Of a stretch of DNA of 64,000 bases, positions 35,097-47,330 are shown piece after piece. The notes beneath the pieces are model-generated. The model worked only from the letters and a program-made list of their open reading frames with translations, did not search any database and was not told the DNA's origin. A program made the position numbers and the translations under genes. The DNA lies in the NCBI GenBank assembly GCA_014529385.2, contig CM043942.1, positions 3,872,501-3,936,500 of the forward strand, given 5' to 3'. The stretch comes from Adiantum capillus-veneris. Lineage: Eukaryota > Streptophyta > Polypodiopsida > Polypodiales > Pteridaceae. Numbering within the stretch: position 1 is the first letter of the stretch; every line of letters begins with the position of its first letter.

Positions 35097-38000
35097 TCAG
35101 TCCACAAATTGGAGTAAGCCCAAAGCTTTGTGGAAAGATTCAAGCTTCTCATCAAACAACGCCTTTGTGAAAAGATATGCAAGGTTGTCCCGTGTTGGCA
35201 CGTAATCCAAGCTGATCTCTCCTGCTGAGAGCCTCTCCCTGACATAGTGGTAATGCACCTCAATGTGCTTTGTGCGAGCATGAAAAACTGGGTTCCTCGC
35301 AACTGCCAATGCGCTTTGGCTGTCAGTGTAGATAGTGTTGGCAGTGTCCTGTCCAACACCCAAATCAGCCATAAGGCGTCTGAGCCATACACACTCAACC
35401 GTAGCTGTGACGACTGCCGTGTACTCAACCTCACAACTCGAAGTGGCCACAGTAGGTTGCTTCTTGCTCAACCATGATATACATGAGCTACCAAGCATGA
35501 AACAAAAACCACTTGTGGACACTCGCGTGTCAAAAGAACCAGCCCAATCTGAGCCCGAAAAAGCATGTAAGTCTGGCGGCAATGATCCCCCCTTGGGATA
35601 AAACAAGCCAAGATGTAAAGTGCCACTAAGGTAGCGGAAAATCCTCTTGACAGCCTGTCATTGCTTAGACCCTGGGCTATGCATAAATCTGCTAACCTGT
35701 GAGACTACAAACTGAATATACGGTCTCGTGTGTGCATACATAAATGAGGCAGCCAACAACAGTTTGGTAAAGAGTGACATCAGTAGGATTGCCAGCATCA
35801 TGTAGACTCAACTTCAAACCTGTTTCCATGGGAGTGGCAATAGGTTTGCAATCCTCAAGTCCAAACTTACATAGCAATGTCTCTATGTAATTTTTCTAAC
35901 ACAAGGCAACACCACCATCACACTGCTTAAACTGTATACCCAAGTAATGATCCAACAGCCCTAAATCTTTCATCTTGAAAGTAGCATTCAAATCAGCCTT
36001 AAATTCAGCAATATGTCTCTCATTTGGTCAAGTGATCAGCAAATCATCGACATAAAGAACCACATAGAAGTACATCACCCTCACGCTTTACATACAATGT
36101 GCTTTCTGTTGGACTATTACGAAAGCCTCATTTAACCAATGAGTGTCAGCTTTCTCATACCAAGCACGAGGAGATTGCTTCAACCCATACAAAGCCTTCT
36201 TACATCTGCACACTTTGTCCTCTTATCCTTTTATGACAAAACCGCGAGGCTGCGTTACATAAACTTCCTTAAATATGTCACCATTCAAGAAAGTAGTAAC
36301 AAATATGTCTGATGGTACATCCCAACCAAAATGAGCTGCCAATGCACATAGAAAATGCACAGTAGTCATACCACAAGTGGGAGCAAAAGTCTCTTCATAA
36401 TCTATGCCTTTTTGTTGTGCATAACTCTTTGCAACAAGTCAAGCCTTATGGCAATCGATCTCACCGTCCGGCTTGCGTTTCAACTTGTAAACCCACTTCG
36501 TACCAATGGCCTTTTTGCCAGGAGGCAAATCACATAAAGTCCATGTGTCATTCTCTATAAGTGTATCATATTCTGATTGCATGGCAGCCATCCAATTTTC
36601 TGAATTTTGTGCTTCATCAAAAGACAGAGGCTCCTCAACATCATGTAAGCTAGACACAGCCAAAGCATAACAATCTAATGCATAAGATGCATGGCGAGAG
36701 CTTGAACGAGTATGACTAGACAAAGGTGCATCCAATTTACTGTCACGCAAAGTGTGCACCATCCATTTTGGCATACCTCTAGCCTGCTCATTTTCAGCCC
36801 TTTCCTCATCAAGTACATCATGTACATCTGCATCAGTAATAGGCTGATCTGAAACATTTTCAGAAACCCCCATAGGCTGTACATTTGCCTCATTGGAAAT
36901 TACATTCGTATTTCCACCACTGAAAAGATGCAACAAAGTGTCATAGATGTCCTGTGAGCTTACATTATTATCTCTAGTACATGACAGCAAGGGCTGAACA
37001 AAGTCTTCCACAAACACTCCATCCCAAGAAACCAGAATACGCTTTGTTTGCGGATGATATAACCTGTAACATTTTCTTTCAGCACTATAACCAACAAAAA
37101 TACATTTGACAGCCTTATCATCCAATTTTCTACGCTGTGTTTGTGGCACCAAAGCATATGCTAAATAATCAAAAACACGCATGTTCTCAATAGAAAGCTT
37201 TCTATCATGCCATGCTTCATATGGAGTACTAGACTACAAAGCTTTCGTAGGACACCTATTAAGTACATAAGTGGCACACATGATGGCCTCAAGCCAAAAA
37301 GAATGCGGCAAAGCTTGACTTTTGACCATACATCGTGCCATTTCCGTCAGTGACCTGTTTTTCCTCTCAGCAACACCATTTTGCTGAGGTGTATAAGGCA
37401 CTGTACATTGGTGTTTTATCTCACGACTAGCCAGAAATGCATTAAATTCATGAGACATATACTCCCCCCCTCGATCGGAATAGAGGGTGCCCATAGTACA
37501 TTTTGAGACATTTTCAGCCATAGCCAAAAATTGTTTGAAGCACATAAAAACTTTGGACTTTGCTTTAGGCGGAAATACCCATGCATGCCTGGAGTAATCA
37601 TCAATGAAAGTCACAAAGTAAAGGTAATTGCCCAAGGACGGAGTTTGCATGGGCCCACAAATATCACTATGCACAAGCTGCAATCTGCATGTGGACCGAA
37701 CTGAACCATCCTTTGGAAACTTAGAACACTACATCTTACCCAAAATACAACCTTCACAAACATGTTTGATAGGTGCTTCAAGAGGCGGCAAAGAAGCAAC
37801 CATACCAGACTTCTGCAAACGCAGCAAACTGAAAAAATTTAGATGACCAAAACGTGCATGCCAAAGTTTTGCATCTGAAATAGCCCTTGAATCTGCAACA
37901 GCATTTGCAAAATTTTGTCCACACTTGTCATACAAAGTGAGCTTATACAGCCCACGGCACAAAAGGCCAGATGAAACAATTTCATCACCAAAACTGAGAT

Positions 38001-39377
38001 CATGAATTGCACATTTGTCATCCAGAAATTTGACTACAAGTCCAAGTCTAGCAAGTGCGGATATAGACAAGAGATTCTTCTTGCTCCCAGGTACATAAAG
38101 TGCATCAACAAGTGTGAAGGAACTGCCATTTGCAGCAGTGAGCACAATCGTTCCAAATCCCTGAACCGTATAAGAGGCATTGTTGGCACAAGTGATTGAA
38201 TTCCTATGAGGGACAGACTCGAGAGAGGTAAACAATTCACGATGTGAGGTAACGTGCTTTGTAGCACCACTTTCGAAATACCACACATGTGAATCTCCAG
38301 CAACTCTCAAGCATGCATCATGGACAACAGGATTGTAAGTGCACTCTACGCTTAAAGCCCATTCTGCATCAACATCAACATTACAGTCTCCTTTTACAGA
38401 AGACTCAGCAATGGCTGCATTTGTAGTGGAACCAGCATTTGCAGTGGAACCACCCTCTTTCGTCTTAGCCTCTTTGGCCTTCAACTTAGGACACGACTTG
38501 ATCAAGTGATCATTAGCTTTACAATAATGGCAACGCATCTTCTTTTTGCCCTTATCACCAAAAATGCCAGACGAAGTGCTGCCAGCAGAAGCATTAGGAA
38601 CAGAAGTTTTGCCACTCACAGCAGAACCATAAGAAGTGGCTACATTACTGTTACCACCCTTTCTTTGAGAAGCAATAAAAACCTGTTCAACTGCACGCTG
38701 TCTAGTCTTGTTTTTTCTGGAAAGTGACTCTTGCAATAGCAATGTGCATAATGCATCAAACTTGACAACTTCAGGATTTCCTTGGGTCATGAGTCTCCAA
38801 GTACTAGCAAAAGTCTGGTAAGAATCTGGTAAGGCATCAGAACAGTCTGCACAAGGGAACTGTCTGAAATGACTTCACCTGCAGAAATAAGTTGCTCATT
38901 GATATCCTTGACACTAGCAAGAAAAGTATACATATCATCTTCCTCATGCATAATCTTCGACTCCAGTTCTTTACACAGCAAAGCAATTTTAGCCTCATTG
39001 CGACTTGCATAAAGACAAGCCAAAATATCCCAAGCTTGTTTTGTAGATTTTGTTGAACGGATGTGAGGAACAATGGTGCGCTTCACAAACAACGCAATCA
39101 ATGCATGAGCCTACGCATCCTTAACATCCCAACGAGCTTGTTCTGTCGTAGGCAAAACAACTCTAACAGCAGCAATCCTTGCAGCAAGACCTGCAACACC
39201 CTCAACATCGCCTACATCCTCAGAACGAGGACGTACATCAATGCCCTGCACAATATTCCAGACGCCCTTTGACACAAGAACGTGTTGCATCATATAAGCC
39301 CACATAGGGTAATTGTCCCCATCCAACCTCTCCTCAGCAGCAAACATCTTGAACACATCTGTGTTGTTGTCAGCCAT
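35097..39377 (-). pseudogene. Broken copia Gag-Pol polyprotein
   Basis: Copia domains appear in order from 39377 downward in several frames: gag starting MADNNTDVFKMF; zinc knuckle CHYCKANDHLIKSC (about 38510); protease site WYFESGATKH (about 38265-38285); integrase core with VHSDICGPM, YSDRGGEY and NGVAERKN (37683-37234); the IN to RT linker (37182-36439); decayed RT; RNase H with SGSDWAGSF and TDSQSA (35606-35097). Stops or frame changes occur near 39105, 38788, 37730, 37230, 36440 and repeatedly in 36430-35610. The protease has Glu in place of the catalytic Asp. The copy cannot make a full polyprotein. Confidence 0.9.
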
Positions 39378-39738
39378 GGTAAATGTTGCACCTGATGTGA
39401 AAACTGCCCAAAAATAGGAGAAACGGAGCGGGAAAAATACGTGCTATATAGCACAAACCGTAAAAGACTATAAGGCGCCTGTTATGCAGAAAACGGCACT
39501 GACAAGATTTTTGCACAAAATGACAAAATAGCCTGTGCAATACTGCCTGTAGTGGAAACGGAGGTCGAAATGAGCCCAAATCAAAAATCTGAGCAGACTA
39601 AACTCTACGGGCACTCCCGAAATATTTGTCGACTTGCGAAAGCTCGCCAAAGCTCATTGAAATCGGAGAAAGTGAGCAGGTGTGCACTGGAGCAGCTGGC
39701 GACTAAGCCCGGGAGGATGCAACCTACTCTGATACCAT

Positions 39739-39965
39739 TGTTGAAATTAGGGTTGCAGAGAAACGCACACAGCTTGGAGAAGATGAAGGAAGCTCAAGGC
39801 ACACAATAGAGAGTGTGTTACTTAGTGTGCAATGGAAAGATAGATAGCCCTAGAGTGATGGGCGTATATACAATGCTCGGGGGAAAAAACCTCCTAAAGA
39901 GGGAAAAAATGCCCCGACGGTCCTCGTGTGTTCACACACATCACTACCACATGTATATGATAACA
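39739..39965 (-). repeat. 5' LTR of the second copia element
   Basis: 227 bp, gapless match to 34795-35021 with eight substitutions. The tRNA-iMet primer-binding site follows one base later on the minus strand. Confidence 0.92.
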
Positions 39966-40109
39966 TCGATCAAACCACAAGTCCAACCCCTCTAGAGACA
40001 CAATCACCAATATCAATGAAAGTAATGAAAGGTCTCTCATTGTATGCTCGAACGCAAGATTGCTAGCCAAAATATCTTGTACCACATGATACCTAACCTT
40101 ATTTGTTTT

Positions 40110-40935
40110 GATTTGGAGTGAAACACGGGTTCTTTTCTAACGCAATCGCACTCTGATTGTCTCATGTAGCGCTGGAGTCTAGTTTATACGAAGGTCTCCC
40201 ACTAGATGAGATAACAACAGAGCTTCCTTACTTGAACTGGAAACTGCAACATACTATGCTTCAGTGATGGATGACGAAGTGCAATTCTGTAAACATCAAG
40301 AAAACATAGCCAGGTGTGGATCGCCTAGTGTCCATACAACCCACATAATCCGAATCAGTGTATCCAACTATGGATGCATCGTTGTTCCCAAAGCGTGAGC
40401 ACTTGCTAGATGAGCCCTGATGTATCTCAAGATGTGCTTCGTTGCTTCCCAATGATTTCTGCCTGGATTTTCCATATACTTGCTGACCACTCCCATTGCA
40501 TATGCAATGTCTAGCCATGTGCTAACCATGGCGAGCATGAGACTGCCAACTACCAAAGAATACAACACGTTTGCCATCTCTACCTTTTTAGCATCCGATT
40601 TGGGACAATCATGCTTGCTAATTTTTGTGTATGCAACCATTGGGGTACTCAATGCTTTCCCGCCTTGCATATTAAAATGTTGCAAGACCTTGTGAACATA
40701 TTCTTCCTGCGAAAATTCAAGTATACCAAGTTTTCGATCTCTCTTGATACGCATACCAAGAAAGTGATGTGCATCACCCAAATCTTTCATAGCAAATTGC
40801 TTGCTTAAGGCATCCTTGAGAAGTGCTTGCTTAAGGCATCCTTGAGAAGTGCAATCTCATCTTTTTACTTACTGGCTATGAGGATATCATCCACGTAAAA
40901 AATCAAAATGATGAGGGAACCATGATTCAACCTCC
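40110..40935 (-). pseudogene. Copia RT/RNase H fragment of a third lineage
   Basis: Read downward from 40935: FYVDDILIASK (about 40890), then MKDLGDAHHFLGMRIKRD, MVAYTKISKHDCP, and YTDSDYVGCMDTRRSTPGY (about 40375-40315). These are the RT catalytic motif, the RT-RNase H connection and the first RNase H motif. A small duplication (GCTTGCTTAAGGCATCC) lies at about 40799-40850. There are no LTRs. The sequence is clearly different from the two copia families nearby. Confidence 0.75.
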
Positions 40936-41640
40936 TAGTGTACGCATTCTCTCTTCTTTCACGCAGGGGTGCTATCAAGTCTTTGTTGAAAAAAAAATCT
41001 TGCATACGCTGCCGCCAAATAGAAAAGGCTTTTGTTTTAGAAGCACTACTTGCAACTATGACTCAAGAGAATGTGGACAAAAACTTATGGAAAATTTTTT
41101 GGGATTATTTTGGCAGAGTTTCCCCTATAACAAGAGCAGAAACTCAAAACAAAAGTAGTAAAATCACTATGTAAGAACAACCAAATGTGCCAAGAACGCA
41201 TAAAATGGACTCGTGGGAAAAATCGACAGAGTCTCCTCTGTACGAGGAGAAAACTCTCAAACCCGACATGACAAATGTAAGCGCATAAACTGTTCAAAAA
41301 AACCAATGGGCATGAAGTGCTCAAAACCAACTGTCGTGTGAAAACTCTTCCGCGAGAATGCTAGTGTCGGGATCGAATGTCAAAAATGATGTCAAAGTCG
41401 AAGGACTGGGATTGAGACGATGTCAGTGCCAAAACTATGAATCAATGTCAGAGACTAGCCGAGAGCCGGTCCGCTCTTGTCAACGCCGATGGTGAATTGT
41501 CGATGTCGAGGCTGCCTTCCATCGTCGGACGAGAGTCTCCAATGCCGAGAGCTGAGATCGAGTCGGTGTCAATGCGGAGCGACGAGTCATTGATGTCTAG
41601 TGCAGAGCGGTGATTCATCGACATGTCGAAGTATCAAAAT

Positions 41641-41679
<39 letters not shown>

Positions 41680-42144
41680 CTCCTCTCTCTCTCTCTCACT
41701 CTTTGACTATTTGGGAACAATCCCCTGCACACACACTCAAATTGAGTGTTAATTTCAAAAAATTTATCTTCTTTTGCCTCTATCAAGTTGTTGCAAGTTC
41801 TGTCTGATGAATGAGGCTGAGTGGTACTTCTATTGCCTAATTCTCGAACATGCTTGCTACCCGATTTTCTCCTTGGTTTTTCGACTTGCTCAGCGGCGTT
41901 GTTGACTTGCTAATGAGATTCTCGATTCCCAAACGACTTTCCCCTCTGTAAACCAGATTCTCTTGTATAGCACTGCAGTGTTTCAAACCCTTAGTCTCCT
42001 CCAATGCACGACCCTGCCCGAGTTGGCCCAATTCTCTGCTTGCTCGACTTCAATCAACTTCAATTTTGACTCCCAAGCCTTGCTGTATTCCCTTGCCTAC
42101 ACAAAGCTGCCGACTTCGACTCAAATTTGATGTTATGCTCGATG

Positions 42145-42232
<88 letters not shown>

Positions 42233-44085
42233 CTATTTTAACTTATATAATAAGACATAAATGAACTTTTACATTCAAAAGACAACTGGCTTTAGAGAAA
42301 AGGTAAATATTAGTACAAAAACTATTTAAAGAGGATTACACAATCACATTGTGCATTAAATATCTCCTCTCTCTCTCTCTCTCTCTCTCTCTACACTTTA
42401 AGTATCCATTCCACAAATGAATTTCTTTAAAGTAAAGCCATTAATGAGATATATATTTCTGAAGACATTAGGAATATATTTCTTTAATTAAGCATATTAT
42501 GGTCCTATGAGAATGGATCTGACCCTCATGCATGTATTGTTGTAGGCTTGGGTTGTTGGCTTGGAACTTCATAAATCTGTTAAAGCTTGAACCTATGACT
42601 GAACTTTTAGATACTAGAGAATTTTTTTTTCATGAGCTTGAAAAGACCTTTCGTATTGATTCCTACCTAGGAAATTGGAAAGGTTTAAAAAACGATTGAT
42701 GTGTTGGATACTGGAGAAATTTGTTCTCATGAGCTTAAAATGACCTCTGTGTACTGATTCTTACCTAAGACAATGGAAAGGATTGAAAAGATGTATTGCC
42801 CACTAGATACTCATTTGCCTTAATGGAATGTATCAAACCATGAGAAGATGTTGGCCTTAAATGGATATTGGAGATCCACAGATTGTTTGTTGCTCCTGGC
42901 ATTTGGTGCCTTTTGCTTTGTCTAACTATATAAGCATTTCTTATAACTACATGTGGTAACTCATTTTTTCTTCCCTTTGGTCATCCTATGAGGCTTTACC
43001 ATAGTTGTCAAGATTCTATTGTGATTAGGTATTTGGCTAGAATTATGTTCTTACTTATGTGGATTATGAAAATGCACCAAATGGGTGATCTGAGCACTGA
43101 AGCTTCCTAAATCCTATTACTAATTCACCCATGTACTGTGCTGATTTTTGTGGTCACAAATGACACAAATATTTATGATTACAGATGAGTTATCTTACTT
43201 AAGGTTCCTCAAAGTCCTTGGATAAATTTACCTCAAATTTCTCCAAAAGTAATTTTGAGTTTACAATTTCTACTTTGTGCTTAGCCTTATAGGCTTTCGA
43301 AATCTGATTGTACCTTTTTTTATTAAAATGACCCGGCTTCTCATCACTGGCTATCATATCACTCTTCTATTTCTCTTGCATAACATGAGATGAGATCATT
43401 CTCCATCAAAGCTGGAATCTCTTGGCTTTATGAACTACCTCATAAATGTATTATATGTTCATTTGACATACAAGGGAATTGATTCTTGATAGCATGGTAG
43501 CTCACAAAATGGAAGGATTTATGATGAGTTTGATGTTATCTTAAGAGTGGTTTTTGATTACTTGGTTGCTTCTTTTGACCTTGCACTTATGTTGGTATTT
43601 TTTATTGAGTTTGAATGCACCCCCTTTCTAGTCTAGTCCTTATCTTAACATCATTAACATTATGCCTATTTCTTTACTTTTCATTCTGATAGGTGGTACT
43701 CTCCCAAATCGGATTTTGAACTCATTGGACCATTTATGTCTCTACACAAGGCTTTCTCTTTTCATTCTCTGATTGGCCCTAATACTTCCACTCTAAAATA
43801 TTGCCATAGGATCTGCTCAATCTAGTGGATTTTAAGAAACTAGTATTTTCTTGATCAAGTCTTGTTCTGAAAATTCTATAAGGTTGAGGCTTTTTTAAGC
43901 TTGGGTTACTTGTTTTAGTGGTATACTAAATTTTGAAGCATAGAATTGGTATATTTCCATGCTAGCATTACTACTATCTTGAAGCTAGCATTATTAGCTT
44001 GATTGCTTTATTGATATGCTTGGAATGCTAAGAGTTTGAGGACCCCAAGGCTAGCAGTCATCTGATTTCATGTGTTTGCCTTAAT
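40936..44085. other. Stretch with microsatellites and no identified gene
   Basis: (TC)n tracts lie at about 41643-41697 and 42366-42392, and a (GT)n tract of about 42 repeats at 42146-42230. The remainder shows no ORF with a recognisable motif. Confidence 0.55.
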
Positions 44086-44175
44086 AGTAGTTTGGTAACG
44101 AGCGACATTGGCAGGATTACCAGCATCATGAAAACTCAGTTTTAAACGTGTTTCCATGGGAGTGGAAATAGGTTT
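44086..44175 (-). pseudogene. 90-bp copia RT scrap fused to gypsy sequence
   Basis: Bases from TTTGGTAACGAGCGACATTGG to GGAAATAGGTTT match, with scattered changes, the second copia element around 35756-35851 (same strand sense). The match stops at 44175, where gypsy pol begins on the plus strand. Confidence 0.8.
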
Positions 44176-46437
44176 AGACTTTGTCTTGGTTTTCTTTGAT
44201 GAAGTTCTAGTCTATTCTAAGAATGAAGCAGATCACAAGGGACATGTTCGCAAAGTACTTGATCTCCTTCGAGAACACCAGCTTTACGCTAAAGAGAGCA
44301 AGTGGACTTTTTGTTCACCAAAGGTCAACTATCTTGGATTTGTCATTTCGGCTGAAGGGATTTCAGTGGACCCAGACAAAGTCAAGGACATCGTTGACTG
44401 GCCTCAACCATCCACTGTGAGCGAAGTAAGGGGATTTCTTGGGATAACGGGATGGTACAGGATTTTTGTCAAGGATTATGCACGTATTACTGCACCTTTG
44501 ACGGAACTCCTGAAGAAAGGAATGAGGATCGATTGGAAGACCAAGCACGAGTCTAGTTTTGCTAAGCTAAAAGAATTCTTGGTCTCAGCTCCTATTTTAA
44601 AGCTTCCAGACTTCAGTAAAGAATTTGAAGTAGCGACAGATGCTAGTAAGTTTGCTCTAGGCGGAGTTCTTACTCAAGAAGGAAGACTGGTGGCGTATAC
44701 TTCGCGAAAGCTGAGGGATCATGAGAAGAATTATCCCACTCATGATCTGGAACTTTTAGCAGTTATACATGCACTGAAGTTATGGAGACATTATCTTCTT
44801 GGACGCAAGTTTCAGTTGGTTACAGACCACAAGAGTTTAAAGTGGATTTTTACTCAACCCATTCTCAATATGCGACAACGGCGATGGATAGAGCTATTAC
44901 AGGAATATGACCTTGACATAAAGTATAGACCGGGGAAGGAAAACGCAGTTGCAGATGGTCTTAGCCGAAAATCGTTTCTCGAAGCTATCTCTATTCCAAA
45001 TAACCCTATCTGGGATAGAATCAAAGAAGCATCCCTCGAAGATCCAGAGTACCAACGTATGGCTTCATTAGTCCAGTAGAATAAGATGCATGAAGCTAAA
45101 GATTACTCTCTTATGGGAGGATGTCTTTACTACAGACATAGACTCTGTGTACCCAGAGACCCAGCTTTAAAGAAGGCCATTCTATATGAAGCACACGATA
45201 GCCCTACATCCGGAACCCAGGCTATGCTAAAACTCTTCACGCCGTCAGAAGGAGTTATTTCTGGTCTGGAATGAAAGGAGACATACTTCGCTATGTGAGG
45301 CAATGTCTTTCTTTTCAATGGATAAAGGACGAAAGGATCAAATTACTAGGGCAACTTCAACCTCTCGACATACCCCAGATGAAGTGGGAATGCATCAGTA
45401 TGGATTTTGTTACAGGGTTACCTTCTACAGGAGGTTATGATTCTGTTTTCGTGGTTGTTGACATGCTCACAAAAGTGGCTCATCTAATACTCGTAAAGAC
45501 AACCTTTACTGCTTCAGATATTAGTCGGGTATTCATCAAGGAGATTTTCAGGCTACATGGTCTACCCAAGCGTATTGTCAGTGATAGAGATGCCAAGTTT
45601 ACATCAAAATTTTGGACTTCTCTTTTCCAATCTATTGGGTCACAATTAGCTTTCAGTACAGCATACCATCCACAAACAGATGGGCAAACTGAAAGAGTTA
45701 ATCAAGTCATTGAGGACATTCTCAGAGCCTATTGTTCGCAAGAACCAAAGAAGTGGTTACAATATCTACCTTTGGTAGAATATGCTTATAACTCTTCCGA
45801 ACACAGAAGCATTGGAATGTCACCTTTCAAAGCTCTTTATGGACAGGACTGTTTAGCACCACTGAACTTTTCAGATCCAACCATCAGAGTAGAAGCCTCT
45901 AGAAAGATGTTAGAAGATATGGAAGCTCAGACTAGAGCCATTCGCCAGGACATTCAGGCAACTCAAGATAGGCAGAAGCACTATACAGATAAGAACCGCA
46001 CAGATAGAACTTTCAAGGAAGGAGATAAGGTTTTTCTCCGAGTCCGACCTAAGAAAATCAATTTATCGCTAGGCAGATACAAAAAGCTAAGCCCAAGGTA
46101 TTGTGGACCATTTGAGATCGTTAAGGTTGTAAGTGACCAGGCCTACAAGCAAAAGTTACCTGCAAACTTGAAGGTTCATGATGTATTCCATGTCAGCTTA
46201 CTCAAACCCTATATTCCTAATCCTGATCAATTCTTGGACTCAGATCAGATAGTCATGCCAGCACAAGGAGTTCTCGAGCTCCAACCTAACTATGTACTTG
46301 AAACAAGGGAAAGAAAGTTACGTAACAGAACTATCACAGAGCATCTAGTAAAATGGAAGGATTACCCTGAAGAAGATGCAACTTGGGAGGACAAATCGAC
46401 GCTCTTAAAAGATTACCCAAACTCATTCTTGAGATGA
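44176..46437 (+). pseudogene. 5'-truncated Ty3/gypsy chromovirus pol (RT end, RNase H, integrase, chromodomain)
   Basis: The frame opens within RT at VFFDEVLVYSKN (the usual DD pair is DE) and continues through the RT thumb (YLGFVIS, VRGFLGITGWYR), RNase H (ATDASKFALGGVL, LELLAVIHAL, VTDHKSLKW) and the linker. It stops at TAG 45077-45079 and shifts frame near 45217. It then covers integrase (SMDFVTGLP, VSDRDAKF, QTDGQTERVNQ as the D, D, E motifs) and ends in a chromodomain (EHLVKWKDYPEEDATWED) before TGA at 46435. In the integrase zinc region a Cys is replaced (CLSFQW). It is a chromovirus relic lacking gag, protease and most of RT. It cannot act alone. Confidence 0.9.
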
Positions 46438-46469
46438 GGACATCTCAAATTTTTTCACGTTGGGGAGGT

Positions 46470-47330
46470 TGTAAGGTCTCTGACCCGTTCACAAGAGCAC
46501 CCTTGTACCACGAAATGAATACAATGGAATAAGTTACTATTTTTAGCAGTTTTCCAGATTCTGTCAGTGCCATGATGTTTAGAATGTTATAAAGCTTCAA
46601 AATGTGAATTAAAATAATTTTTGTGAAAAATTTCTAAAAAAAGTAAGTTTTTTGTCACCCGAACCGTCCAGTCTCAACCGTCTCGAAAATCTGCACCCGT
46701 ACCCTGAATTTGAAAAAAATGCATTTTCAGACCCCGGGGGGGGGTTCTAAATATGGCAGGTACTCAGACCCGTACGTCTTAGTTAGAGCTTAGTATAGCA
46801 ATTTACGGCATCAAAATCCAACTCGTATGGCCCGTTTTAGCCTAAAACCAATTTTTCACAAAATTGTTCAGGAGGCACCGGGGGCCCGAGGCTGTGTGGG
46901 AACAGGTCCCAGCCCACTCCACACCTGCTTTAGCAACTAGGGGGTGCCCTCTTGCTTTGTGGGAGTCTTGGGGAAGCTGCCAAGCCTGCAACTCAGTGTG
47001 AGAGTCAGTTTACTGAGCCAACTGGACACTTGGTGGGTAGGCAACTGGACTTGCCATGCAAGGACTGAGTGCTCATCCAGATGCAATTAGCAACACAAAT
47101 CGATTTTCAGCCTGTAGGAGCCTATTTAAAGGCCTACACACACACACACACACAGACATATATGCTCACACACCACACATTGCATACTCACACAACTACA
47201 CACTGGGAAGGTGCTGTCGGCACACACACAACTTTTGAAGGAGAAGCAAGGAGGGAGGTGCTGCCGAAATTCCCATCTTGAGGATTCATTGCATCAGAAA
47301 TTTAAGAGGATTCTCAGCCCCTAATCACGG
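46470..47330 (+). repeat. Probable 3' LTR of the gypsy relic
   Basis: A purine tract (GTTGGGGAGGT) precedes TGTAAGGTCTCTGACCCG at 46470, a common chromovirus LTR start. A TATTTAAAGG box lies near 47108 and an (AC)n tract follows. The right end is not defined because no second LTR is in the window. Confidence 0.5.

Larger units (their letters stand above)
34795..39965 (-). mobile_element. Second copia element, full length but coding-dead
   Basis: LTRs of 227 bp (34795-35021 and 39739-39965) differ at eight positions by eye (about 3.5%). The primer-binding site TGGTATCAGAGT (39737-39726, minus) and a polypurine tract next to 35022 are present. The outer five bases (CTGAT at 34790-34794, TCGAT at 39966-39970) share only GAT and one neighbouring match pattern, so the target duplication is not clear. 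Sequence around the LTR junctions and polyprotein is related to the element at 18023-23204 but belongs to a separate family. Confidence 0.92.

Noticed and set aside
40922-41174. Two overlapping plus-strand ORFs of 78 codons.
   Set aside because: The left part is antisense to the copia fragment. The rest has no recognisable motif.
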